From: Oscillospiraceae bacterium
Lineage (GTDB): Bacteria; Bacillota; Clostridia; Saccharofermentanales; Saccharofermentanaceae
Length of the DNA: 11,018 bases
NCBI GenBank assembly: GCA_902767145.1
Contig: CACXGG010000041.1
Span: forward strand, 1-11,018
Direction of reading: 5' to 3'
Part shown: piece by piece, positions 1-6,275 of the stretch
Layout: the number at the start of each line of letters is the position of its first letter
Position numbering within the stretch: the stretch's first letter is position 1
The notes under the pieces: generated by a model
Seen by the model: the letters and a program-made list of their open reading frames with translations, nothing else
What the model was told of the DNA's origin: nothing
Database searches by the model: none
Program-made: the position numbers and the translations under genes

Positions 1-77
1 TACAAATATTCCCCAAAAATGAAGTTTTTAACGTTTTTTTCGGGAATCCCCCGCGCCGCCGCCCGGCTTGTTGACTG

Positions 78-114
78 TTTTCTCCCGGGAAGTCTCCCCA
101 TAGGGAGAGGTTGC
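78..114. repeat. 37-bp direct repeat, copy 1 (hairpin-forming)
   Basis: This is the first of two copies of a 37-bp direct repeat; it matches copy 2 (151-187) at 35 of 37 positions. It contains the near-palindrome CTCCCGGGAA (82-91) and then a clean hairpin, TCTCCC (93-98), loop CATA, GGGAGA (103-108), ending in AGGTTGC (108-114). One of the two differences between copies falls in the tetraloop (C99 here, T172 in copy 2), so the stem is kept in both. The other changes the first palindrome. The repeat lies in GC-rich non-coding DNA upstream of the lipoprotein gene at 273. It could be a dispersed intergenic repeat or part of a structured leader. I recognise no known family. Confidence 0.75.
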
Positions 115-150
115 TGGCAATTTTGGGTGGTTTTCGTCCGGAAACGGTCA

Positions 151-187
151 TTTTCTCCCGGGAGGTCTCCCTATAGGGAGAGGTTGC
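151..187. repeat. 37-bp direct repeat, copy 2 (two adjacent palindromes)
   Basis: This is the second copy of the 37-bp unit, 73 bp downstream of the first. It holds two perfect palindromes, CTCCCGGGAG (155-164) and TCTCCCTATAGGGAGA (166-181), followed by AGGTTGC (181-187). AGGTTGC is complementary to GCAACCT at 210-216, so a competing 7-bp stem with a 22-nt loop is possible. A third TCCCGGGA core, inside the palindrome GTCCCGGGAC, lies at 219-228. The ORF that reads through both copies has no ribosome binding site and looks fortuitous. A dispersed repeat and a regulatory leader RNA are both possible. Confidence 0.75.
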
Positions 188-272
188 AGGAAATTTCCGG
201 CTGACTTATGCAACCTTGGTCCCGGGACTGCGTGTATATAGGTGAAAGCAAAAAAGTTTACCGGAGGGAATT

Positions 273-797
273 ATGAAAAGGTCTATATCGATCTTAATGG
301 CAGTTGTTATGGTAATGGGACTCGCTTCCTGCGGAAAAGCGCCGAAGCACAGAAAAGATAAGGATGAGAAGGTCTCGAGCTGGCTGAAGGTGGAAAAAGA
401 CGACGATGACATTATCATCGACGGCGATGAGATGATCCTTTCCATCGGCCAGAGTAACTGGGGCCTGGTATGTTCCGATGATGATTACTGGATGTCTGAC
501 CGCTATGAGATCTATGGTGACGGAACCATCAAGAAGACGGTCACTTATAATCTTTCAGGTGCTACAGTCATGGAAGAACAGCTGTCCGACGATGATCTTC
601 AGACTCTTTATAACTTCCGGCAGTGGTGCATTACAGCTGATCCCTTTGCAAACTATCATGAGGATGCCTGCGACGGTTCCGGCTGGTCCTTCGGATACTA
701 CGATGAGGATGGTGAATATGTCAGCTTCTACTCAGGCTATGCATACGGAAACAGGGACCTGAGCGAGATCCAGGACCTGGTTACTTCCTATTTCTAA
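273..797 (+). CDS. Putative small lipoprotein, function unknown
   Basis: The protein has 174 residues and a classic lipoprotein signal: MKRS, a hydrophobic stretch (residues 5-18) and lipobox LASC with the lipidated cysteine at position 20. It is probably anchored to the outer face of the cytoplasmic membrane. A charged linker rich in Lys, Asp and Glu (about 24-52) leads to a C-terminal domain of roughly 115 residues. That domain begins around a YEIYGDGTIKKTV segment, a pattern seen in small extracytoplasmic beta-rich domains of clostridial lipoproteins, but I cannot name the family. The start is supported by GGAGG at 263-267, five bases before ATG. A possible -10 (TATATA, 235-240) has no good -35. 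The gene converges on the SulP transporter, with 13 bp between stop codons. Coding is clear; function is unknown. Confidence 0.85.
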   Translation: MKRSISILMAVVMVMGLASCGKAPKHRKDKDEKVSSWLKVEKDDDDIIIDGDEMILSIGQSNWGLVCSDDDYWMSDRYEIYGDGTIKKTVTYNLSGATVMEEQLSDDDLQTLYNFRQWCITADPFANYHEDACDGSGWSFGYYDEDGEYVSFYSGYAYGNRDLSEIQDLVTSYF

Positions 798-805
798 TGA
801 GTTGA

Positions 806-821
806 GCCTGTCAGGCCTTTT
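806..821 (+). terminator. Possible short terminator hairpin between convergent genes
   Basis: GCCT-gtc-AGGC (806-816) followed by CTTTT forms a four-base-pair stem with a short U-run, just after the lipoprotein stop and overlapping the SulP stop codon. The stem is short and the T-tract weak, so it may be an inefficient terminator or chance. Confidence 0.25.
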
Positions 822-2469
822 CGGAGATGGTCTTGACGTATTCCTCCAGGTTGGGGTAGAAGTGCTCGATGCCTACCTGCTCCTGGAATCCGATCTTTTC
901 GAGATCCTTGAAGATATACTCATTTAAGCCTACGAAGCAGAAATCAGCCCCGATGCTCTTTATATACTCGATGGCCTCGAGGAATTCTGTCTCTGCGGAA
1001 AGGTCTACGGAGACGACGCCCCTGAAGGAGAGGATATATGTGTCGTAACGCTTTGTCTCCTTTTCGATGGCCTTCTTGAGCTCCTTGCCGTTGGCGAAGA
1101 AGTAAGCACCGACACTGTAGACGATGGCGGCATTTACGTTGTTGAGAAGTGTCTCCTCCTCGATATTTACATGGACCTTGGCCAGCATGTTGATGGTCAT
1201 GATCATGGAGAGGGCTACGCCGATGAGGATGGCATATGTAAGATCAAGGGCTACAGTGGCTGCCATGGTCACGAAGAAGAGAGTGATGGCATCCGTGAGC
1301 CTGTGGTCAAAGTAAGACTTCACCGTCTTAAAGTCGTTCATCCTGTATGCAGTCACCAGAAGAACTCCGGCCAGGGCGCTGTAGGGTACCATGGCGATGA
1401 CTGGGGAGAGGATGAACATGCAGGCGATGAGGAAGACGGACTGGAAGACAGATGTAAGCCTTGTCCTGCATCCGCTCTTGATGGCGACTGATGTCCTGGC
1501 GATGGCTGCCGTTGAGGGAACACCACCTGCGAAGGGAACTACCATATTTGCGATACCCTGGGCGATGAGCTCGACGTTGGAGTCGAACTTCTCCTTCTTC
1601 ATCTGTGCGGCACATGTTCCGCAGAGAAGGCTTTCGATCATGCCGAGAAGGGCGATGGTGACGGAGTATTCAAGTACGCTCCTGATCATTTCACTGTCGA
1701 TGCCCTTTATATTCAGATATTCAGAGTTGATGATGGATCTGGGGATATCACCGATGACGGGGATATCAAGACCGATGATCTTTACGGCAGCTGTTACGAT
1801 GATGATGGCTGCAAGAGATCCGGGGAAGTACTTGTTTATCTTCTTGGGGTAGAAGACCATTATGAGGATCACCGCAAGAGTTACAAGAAGGATCCTAAGA
1901 TCAGTATTACCGATATTTCCAATGAAGCATAAGAGCTTGTCGATGGTGCCTTCACCTGAGGCATCCGCACCGGTGGCATTCTTGAACTGGCCGATGGCGA
2001 TGACCAGGGCGATACCTGATGTAAAGCCGGTAACTACGGGCTTGGGAATGAACTGGACGAGCTTACCGAACCTGAGAAGTCCGCATATGAGAAGGATGAA
2101 TCCCGAGATAAACGTGGAAAGGAACATGCCCTGAAGACCGTACTGTCCGGATACTATGGTTCCCAGGATGACGGCCATGGCTCCGGTGGGGCCTGAGATC
2201 TGGAAGGATCCGCCTCCGAGAAGTCCGCTTATGAGACCTGCGATGATGGCAGTTATGAGTCCGCCTGCGATACCGATGGCAGCGTGTTCCATATCGACGC
2301 TGGCTGCACCGAAAGCCAGTGCAAGGGGCAGGGCAACTGCTCCTACCGTGATGCCGGCAGTCATATCGTTGATCAGATATTTGCCGTTATATCCCTTGAA
2401 CTCATTCCTGAAGATCTTGGCATAATGGGCGAAAAAAGGTCTCTTCTGTTTGCGTGTGTGTATAGACAT
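811..2469 (-). CDS. SulP-family inorganic anion transporter with C-terminal STAS domain
   Basis: This is a membrane transporter of 552 residues, close to the usual SulP/SLC26 length. The N-terminal part carries family hallmarks: YNGKYLINDMTAGITVG (27-43) leading into TM1, the QISGPTGAM segment (90-98), the FIPKPVVTGFTSG segment (140-152), IESLL in a later helix (278-282), and GGVPSTAAIARTSV (315-328). The membrane region runs to about residue 430, and the C-terminal 100 residues (about 445-548) form a STAS domain. Family members move sulfate, bicarbonate or other anions, often with H+ or Na+; the substrate cannot be read from sequence. In the STAS domain the motif is DLSAE (489-493), without the phosphorylatable Ser of SpoIIAA-like proteins. 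The start is supported by GAGGT (2474-2478, read on the minus strand). It is divergent from the ECF sigma gene. Confidence 0.93.
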   Translation of the reverse strand: MSIHTRKQKRPFFAHYAKIFRNEFKGYNGKYLINDMTAGITVGAVALPLALAFGAASVDMEHAAIGIAGGLITAIIAGLISGLLGGGSFQISGPTGAMAVILGTIVSGQYGLQGMFLSTFISGFILLICGLLRFGKLVQFIPKPVVTGFTSGIALVIAIGQFKNATGADASGEGTIDKLLCFIGNIGNTDLRILLVTLAVILIMVFYPKKINKYFPGSLAAIIIVTAAVKIIGLDIPVIGDIPRSIINSEYLNIKGIDSEMIRSVLEYSVTIALLGMIESLLCGTCAAQMKKEKFDSNVELIAQGIANMVVPFAGGVPSTAAIARTSVAIKSGCRTRLTSVFQSVFLIACMFILSPVIAMVPYSALAGVLLVTAYRMNDFKTVKSYFDHRLTDAITLFFVTMAATVALDLTYAILIGVALSMIMTINMLAKVHVNIEEETLLNNVNAAIVYSVGAYFFANGKELKKAIEKETKRYDTYILSFRGVVSVDLSAETEFLEAIEYIKSIGADFCFVGLNEYIFKDLEKIGFQEQVGIEHFYPNLEEYVKTISEKA

Positions 2470-2649
2470 GTTTACCTCGTAAATAAAAAAGTATCTAAAT
2501 AAAGCAAGTTATTGTATCATAATAGGAGCGGAGGAAAGCCTTTGAAGCTTTTATCAAAAGCAACAGGATTTTCCAAAAAAGATTTTGAAAATTATTGCAA
2601 CCTGAAACAATAACTTACGAGTATATAAGTGAAAGGAGTCATATCCTTG
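2470..2649. promoter_or_regulatory. Divergent intergenic region with inverted 10-mer ACAATAACTT
   Basis: This 180-bp AT-rich region separates sulP (minus strand) from the sigma gene (plus strand) and should hold both promoters. The 10-mer ACAATAACTT occurs once in each orientation: at 2607-2616 on the plus strand, and at 2506-2515 as AAGTTATTGT, which reads ACAATAACTT toward sulP. The copies lie 33 and 36 nt from their respective start codons. On the sulP side this overlaps a possible -10 (TACAAT, or TATGAT at 2516-2521). On the sigma side TTGAAA (2585-2590) is a possible -35 with short spacing. TTATTG/CAATAA (2592-2597, 2608-2613) also forms an imperfect palindrome. I cannot assign either promoter firmly. 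Confidence 0.4.
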
Positions 2650-3213
2650 ATGGAAGACGCTAAGATAGTCGACCTGTATTGGGAAAGAGACGAGGACGCC
2701 ATCAATCAGACCCAGATCAAATATGAGCGGTATCTGATGAAGGTTGCGGACAACATCCTGAACAATACTGAAGACAGCAGCGAATCTGTGAACGATACAT
2801 ATCTCAAGGCCTGGAATTCCATGCCCCCTCACAGACCGTCCATGCTGTCGACTTTCCTGGGAAAGATCACCAGGCGCGTGTCCATCGACCTGTACCGCAA
2901 AAAGCATGCCGACAAGAGATGCGGAAGCGAGTACGAGGTCTCACTGCAGGAGATGCAGGAAAACGGGATTGAGCCGGCAGGTGCAATGGAGAACGAGAGT
3001 GAGTATATGGACCTCGGGAAATACATAAGCGATTACCTGAAGACCATATCGGAGGACAACAGGAATATCTTTATAAGGAGATATTTCCACTGCGATCCCC
3101 TCAAGGATATCTGCACAAGCTACGGCTTCAGTGAATCAAAAGTAAAGAGCATCCTCTTCCGCGTAAGGGGAGGGCTCAAGGAATATCTGGAAAAGGAGGG
3201 TTACTCATTATGA
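2650..3213 (+). CDS. ECF-subfamily RNA polymerase sigma factor
   Basis: The protein has 187 residues when started at ATG 2650. It resembles clostridial sigma-70-like ECF factors. The opening EDAKIVDLYWERDEDAI and the region-2 block VNDTYLKAWNSMPP (47-60), followed by FLGKITRRVSIDLYRKKHADKR (69-90), fit core binding and -10 recognition. Region 4 (about 127-180) contains a helix-turn-helix, ICTSYGFSESKVKSILFRVR, for -35 binding. An in-frame GTG at 2629 would extend it by seven residues, but the Shine-Dalgarno sequence AAAGGAG (2632-2638) lies downstream of that GTG and is well placed for ATG 2650 or TTG 2647. The stop overlaps the next start by 4 bp (ATGA, 3210-3213), so the two genes are likely translationally coupled. 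That is the usual arrangement for a sigma factor and its regulator. Confidence 0.9.
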   Translation: MEDAKIVDLYWERDEDAINQTQIKYERYLMKVADNILNNTEDSSESVNDTYLKAWNSMPPHRPSMLSTFLGKITRRVSIDLYRKKHADKRCGSEYEVSLQEMQENGIEPAGAMENESEYMDLGKYISDYLKTISEDNRNIFIRRYFHCDPLKDICTSYGFSESKVKSILFRVRGGLKEYLEKEGYSL

Positions 3214-3986
3214 AAGTAAAAGCAGAAGACATTTCATATGCCCTTAATTTCCTGGATGATGAGCTGATCGCAGAGTGCGATAAGGCAAGAGAGGAAGTAA
3301 AGGTCACTTCCATCCCTAAGAAAAAGGCAAAGATCACTTCTTTCATGCCCTTTATTGCGGCAGCTGCTGCACTTCTCCTTATCGGTGGTGTGCTCATAGC
3401 CGTCCTTCCCAAGATGGGTTCAACTACTATGTATAAAGATTCCGTTTCTAAAATTGAAGAGACAGTGGCTGCTGTTGATAACGCAGTGGAGAATGAGCAG
3501 GCAGACGAGACCGTCAGTGAAGAGATAGACAGAAATGCAGGTGATGATTCCACCAGTTATTTAGCTGACGATATATCAGAGATGGTGGATAGTATGGATG
3601 GCGAGCTGGGCAGCGACTACTATTCTGCGACTATCGTTCCCGGCGGTCAGGTGGACGGAATACTCACAAGTGAGGTGCATATAGCATGTTCTGCCCTTGA
3701 TGATGAGATCTATGATCTCGTAACCGGTCTTGGCGGCAGGGAGGATATCGAAGAGGAATACGGTAATACATTACTGAGCTTCTATGTGGAGGATGTTCCT
3801 TACGGCGAAGCTGTTGAATATGATCTCTGCGAGGATTCGGACGGATCATCATATGTCTTCGTATTTGAAGATGATGACGGAAAAAGGATAGTTCCTGCTA
3901 ATGAGGATGAATATGAACTTCTCCGTCAGCTCATAGATGAGCAGGCCGCAAACAGCATCCTCTATATCTATATGTCGGAGAACTGA
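3210..3986 (+). CDS. Single-pass membrane protein, probable anti-sigma partner
   Basis: The protein has 258 residues: a short cytoplasmic N-terminus (1-43), one transmembrane helix (about 44-66, FMPFIAAAAALLLIGG onward) preceded by the basic stretch KKKAK, and an acidic extracytoplasmic part of roughly 190 residues. The N-terminal ISYALNFLDDELIAEC resembles the conserved start of proteins found beside ECF sigma factors in Clostridia, which are thought to hold the sigma factor at the membrane. There is no HxxxCxxC zinc anti-sigma motif. The external part has a low-complexity acidic stretch (about 80-135) and then a folded-looking domain (about 136-256). The AAAAGGAGGG at 3191-3200 is a strong ribosome binding site. 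The anti-sigma role is inferred from position and topology, not from a catalytic motif. Confidence 0.75.
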   Translation: MKVKAEDISYALNFLDDELIAECDKAREEVKVTSIPKKKAKITSFMPFIAAAAALLLIGGVLIAVLPKMGSTTMYKDSVSKIEETVAAVDNAVENEQADETVSEEIDRNAGDDSTSYLADDISEMVDSMDGELGSDYYSATIVPGGQVDGILTSEVHIACSALDDEIYDLVTGLGGREDIEEEYGNTLLSFYVEDVPYGEAVEYDLCEDSDGSSYVFVFEDDDGKRIVPANEDEYELLRQLIDEQAANSILYIYMSEN

Positions 3987-3993
3987 CGACAAG

Positions 3994-4794
3994 ATGATAT
4001 CCTACCGTCCTGATTATTATGACGAATTCAGATGTATAGCCGGAAGATGCAAGAACTCCTGCTGTATAGGCTGGGAGATAGATGTTGATCCCTTTTCTCA
4101 GGAAAGATATGAGAACATAGAGTTTATCAAAGATAAGATAAAGGACGGATCTTATGTCCTCTGTGAAGGGGACAGGTGTCCCTTCTTAAGACAGGATGGT
4201 CTCTGCGAACAGATCATAAGATACGGTGAGGATATCCTCTGCGATATCTGCAGGGAGCATCCCAGATTCTATAATGAATATGATGATCATACGGATATGG
4301 GCCTGGGACTCTGCTGCGAAGAAGTGTGCAACATTGTTTTACATAAAACAGATAAGTTCAGGCTCGTTCCGGAAAGGGAGATGTCAGAGGAGATCAAGAT
4401 CATCCAGGACAGGAGCATCCCTTTTTCGGACAGGATCAGAAAGCTGGGGATCCCGGTGCCGGATATGGCGAAGCTCCTGAAGGACTATGGGGACCTGGAA
4501 AGGCTCTATCCCGAATGGACTGATCTTCTTCTTGAAGTTTCAGGTGAGGATCTCTCCCCATCTGCTGCTGAAGGATATATGAACTTAAATGCTGTTTCAA
4601 TGGAGCAGCTGTCGTGCTATTATCTCTACAGATATCCCGATAAGGTGTGGTTCTGCGTTATAACTGCCTATCTTATATCTAATATGTGTTTGTATAGCAA
4701 AAGTAAAACAATGTTTGATATAGCAAGAATGTATTCATCCGAGGTGGAATACTCGGATCTGAATATATCACAGCTGGAGAGGATCTATGCTTAA
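3994..4794 (+). CDS. FliB-like cysteine-rich protein (flagellin lysine-N-methylase family)
   Basis: From ATG 3994 the protein has 266 residues. It carries the cysteine pattern of FliB/YkgJ-type proteins, which is thought to bind metal: FRCIAGRCKNSCCIGWEIDVD (C14, C19, C23, C24), RCPFLRQDGLCEQI (C62, C71), ILCDICREHPRFY (C83, C86) and LCCEEVC (C107, C108, C112). In Salmonella FliB is needed for lysine methylation of flagellin; in many Firmicutes these homologues are annotated by similarity only. Salmonella FliB is about 400 residues, so this is a short member, although the C-terminus (MYSSEVEYSDLN) looks like a natural end. An upstream in-frame ATG at 3937 overlaps the previous gene and is less likely. 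The Shine-Dalgarno sequence is distant (GGAG 3977-3980), suggesting coupling to the gene ending at 3986. It overlaps the next gene by 8 bp. No flagellar gene is visible here. Confidence 0.75.
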   Translation: MISYRPDYYDEFRCIAGRCKNSCCIGWEIDVDPFSQERYENIEFIKDKIKDGSYVLCEGDRCPFLRQDGLCEQIIRYGEDILCDICREHPRFYNEYDDHTDMGLGLCCEEVCNIVLHKTDKFRLVPEREMSEEIKIIQDRSIPFSDRIRKLGIPVPDMAKLLKDYGDLERLYPEWTDLLLEVSGEDLSPSAAEGYMNLNAVSMEQLSCYYLYRYPDKVWFCVITAYLISNMCLYSKSKTMFDIARMYSSEVEYSDLNISQLERIYA

Positions 4795-5494
4795 GACCAT
4801 CTTACTTGACGGCAAGTCAGTGGAATACGAATTCGAACGTAAGAGAGTCAGGAATATAAACCTGAGGATCAGACACGACGGATCCGTTTATGTTTCCTGC
4901 CCCAGATATATCGCCGTCAAGGATGTGGAGGATTTTCTCCGTTCCAAATCTGATTTTATCTTCCAGGGGATCAGGAAGATGGCTGACCGCATCGACAAGG
5001 CAGCCAGGCCTGTGGACTATTCCGATAACGAAGAGGTAAACGTCTTTGGTGAAAGGTGTACCTTAAGGGTCATGAGTTCTGATAAGAACCGGGTGGTCTT
5101 TTCCTGGCCTGAAGTCTTCCTCTATGTCACCGATGTAAGTGATGCGGAACTTAGACGAAAGACTTACGAGAAGTGGAGGAGGAAGATCCTCAAAAATAAG
5201 ATCCTGGAGATGTGTGAATTCTATTTTCCCCATTTTGAGAAGGCCGGGGTCTCGAGACCCAGCGAGATAAAGTTCCGCCAGATGTCATCCAAGTGGGGTG
5301 TCTGCGATGTGAGGAAGAAGACGATAACCTTCAACTATAATCTCTTTGAGGTGCCTGAGGAATCCATCGCCTATGTGGTGGTCCATGAATATGCACACCT
5401 TATCGAGCCCAACCACTCCCACAGGTTCTATGCCCAGGTGGGCCGTGTGCTTCCTGATTACAAGGCCAGGATCAGCCAGCTCAAGGAATACTGA
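4787..5494 (+). CDS. YgjP-like (DUF45/M48-type) zinc metallopeptidase
   Basis: The protein has 235 residues, a typical length for the YgjP/DUF45 family. The N-terminal half includes VRNINLRIRHDGSVYVSCPR (21-40), the family's conserved basic segment. The C-terminal half has FRQMSSKWGVCD (163-174) and the zinc-binding VVHEYAHLIEPNHSHRFY (198-215). In the latter, H200 and H204 of HExxH with H210 are predicted ligands and E201 the catalytic base. It is predicted to be a cytoplasmic, minigluzincin-like metalloprotease; the substrate is unknown. GGAGAGG (4776-4782) precedes ATG 4787, which overlaps the FliB-like stop by 8 bp, so the two are probably cotranslated. Its 3' end overlaps the opposing HAD gene by 14 bp. 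Confidence 0.85.
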   Translation: MLKTILLDGKSVEYEFERKRVRNINLRIRHDGSVYVSCPRYIAVKDVEDFLRSKSDFIFQGIRKMADRIDKAARPVDYSDNEEVNVFGERCTLRVMSSDKNRVVFSWPEVFLYVTDVSDAELRRKTYEKWRRKILKNKILEMCEFYFPHFEKAGVSRPSEIKFRQMSSKWGVCDVRKKTITFNYNLFEVPEESIAYVVVHEYAHLIEPNHSHRFYAQVGRVLPDYKARISQLKEY

Positions 5495-6191
5495 CCAGGA
5501 TATCGAACAGCTCATCAAAGGATGAGGCGCAGTAGTCTATATCGTAGGCTTTCATGGAAGCTTCTATATCTCCCTTTGGCATGAACCAGATGGAATCCAT
5601 ACCTGCGTTCTTTGCCCCCAGCATATCTGAGGACAGGGAATCTCCTATTACGATGCAGGACTCCCTGGAGATACCTGTCTTTTCCAGCACCATATCAAAA
5701 AACTCGGGGGCGGGCTTTGTTACTCCCATGTCCTCGCTTATGAATACACCGTCCAGATATGCATCAAGTCCGGTGGATCTGATCCTTCCTAAGGCATTTA
5801 TGGTGGCGCCGTTGGAGATGATGAAGATCCGGGATCCCTGTATCTCCGTCTTGATCCTCCTGACAAGATCCAGCGCTCCCTCCATAAGGACGCCGTTGAT
5901 GGACATGGTATAGATGAACTCATCGTTGATGGCAAGGGGATCATGAAGGGAAGGGTCGCCGCCGCACCTTTTTATCACATCGGTAAATCTAAGGGTAAAG
6001 AGATCCTTTCTGGAGATGGTGCCCTTTTCGAGTTCCAGCCACAGGGACTTGTTATACTCCTTAAATGCACTGTAGATGTCCTCGGTGTAGTGAAGGCCGT
6101 GCGCTGTCAGAACGATCTCCAGAGCTTTGTGTTCTGACGCATGAAAATCCAGAAGTGTCTGGTCAAGATCGAAAAGATAATTGTGCTTCAT
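5481..6191 (-). CDS. HAD-superfamily hydrolase, YjjG-type nucleotidase-like
   Basis: The protein has 236 residues with all HAD motifs: motif I FDLDQTLLD (D8 nucleophile, D10 acid/base), motif II FIISNGA (S126), motif III around KPAPEFF (K159), and motif IV IGDSLSSD (D184, D189) for Mg2+. The helical cap between motif I and motif II (about 15-105) is subclass I. The segments ISEDMGVTKP and IGDSLSSDMLGAKNAGMDSIWF closely follow YjjG-family proteins, which dephosphorylate (often non-canonical) pyrimidine nucleoside monophosphates. A different phosphomonoester substrate is possible. A GGAGG ribosome binding site (6197-6201, minus strand) lies five bases before ATG. A near-perfect extended -10 lies just upstream, so it is probably expressed as a single gene. 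Confidence 0.85.
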   Translation of the reverse strand: MKHNYLFDLDQTLLDFHASEHKALEIVLTAHGLHYTEDIYSAFKEYNKSLWLELEKGTISRKDLFTLRFTDVIKRCGGDPSLHDPLAINDEFIYTMSINGVLMEGALDLVRRIKTEIQGSRIFIISNGATINALGRIRSTGLDAYLDGVFISEDMGVTKPAPEFFDMVLEKTGISRESCIVIGDSLSSDMLGAKNAGMDSIWFMPKGDIEASMKAYDIDYCASSFDELFDILVSIP

Positions 6192-6216
6192 AGCGGCCTC
6201 CGTGTAAAGAACTCTA

Positions 6217-6244
6217 CTGAGATTATAGCAGTATGGGTTATAAT
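6217..6244 (+). promoter_or_regulatory. Predicted sigma-A promoter of the PEBP-like lipoprotein
   Basis: A perfect -10 TATAAT (6239-6244) lies 16 nt after CTGAGA (6217-6222), which matches TTGACA at four of six positions. The expected start, near 6251, leaves a leader of about 25 nt before ATG 6276. The -35 overlaps the -10 of the opposing promoter at 6222-6230. Confidence 0.6.
6222..6230 (-). promoter_or_regulatory. Extended -10 promoter of the HAD gene
   Basis: On the minus strand the sequence reads TGCTATAAT, a perfect TATAAT with an extended TG element. It lies about 31 nt upstream of the HAD start at 6191. No good -35 is seen, which is common for extended -10 promoters. It overlaps the -35 of the divergent lipoprotein promoter. 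Confidence 0.55.
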
Positions 6245-6275
6245 GACTATAGCTTTTCGAAAGGATAAGGGAAAT

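Noticed and set aside
19..204. A 61-codon open frame across the two repeats
   Set aside because: It has no ribosome binding site, its sequence is simply the translated repeat, and it shows no protein-like pattern.
212..240. A sigma-A promoter for the lipoprotein at 273 using TATATA (235-240)
   Set aside because: No acceptable -35 is found at 15-18 nt spacing, so it is mentioned only as a possible -10.
1391..1852. A 153-codon plus-strand open frame inside sulP, and similar neighbours
   Set aside because: It is a methionine-rich shadow of the SulP gene, which has conserved motifs on the other strand.
2603..2630. TGAAAC as the -35 of an autoregulated SigW-like ECF promoter
   Set aside because: No CGTA or CGTC -10 is found 16-17 nt downstream, and the implied transcript start would fall on the ribosome binding site.
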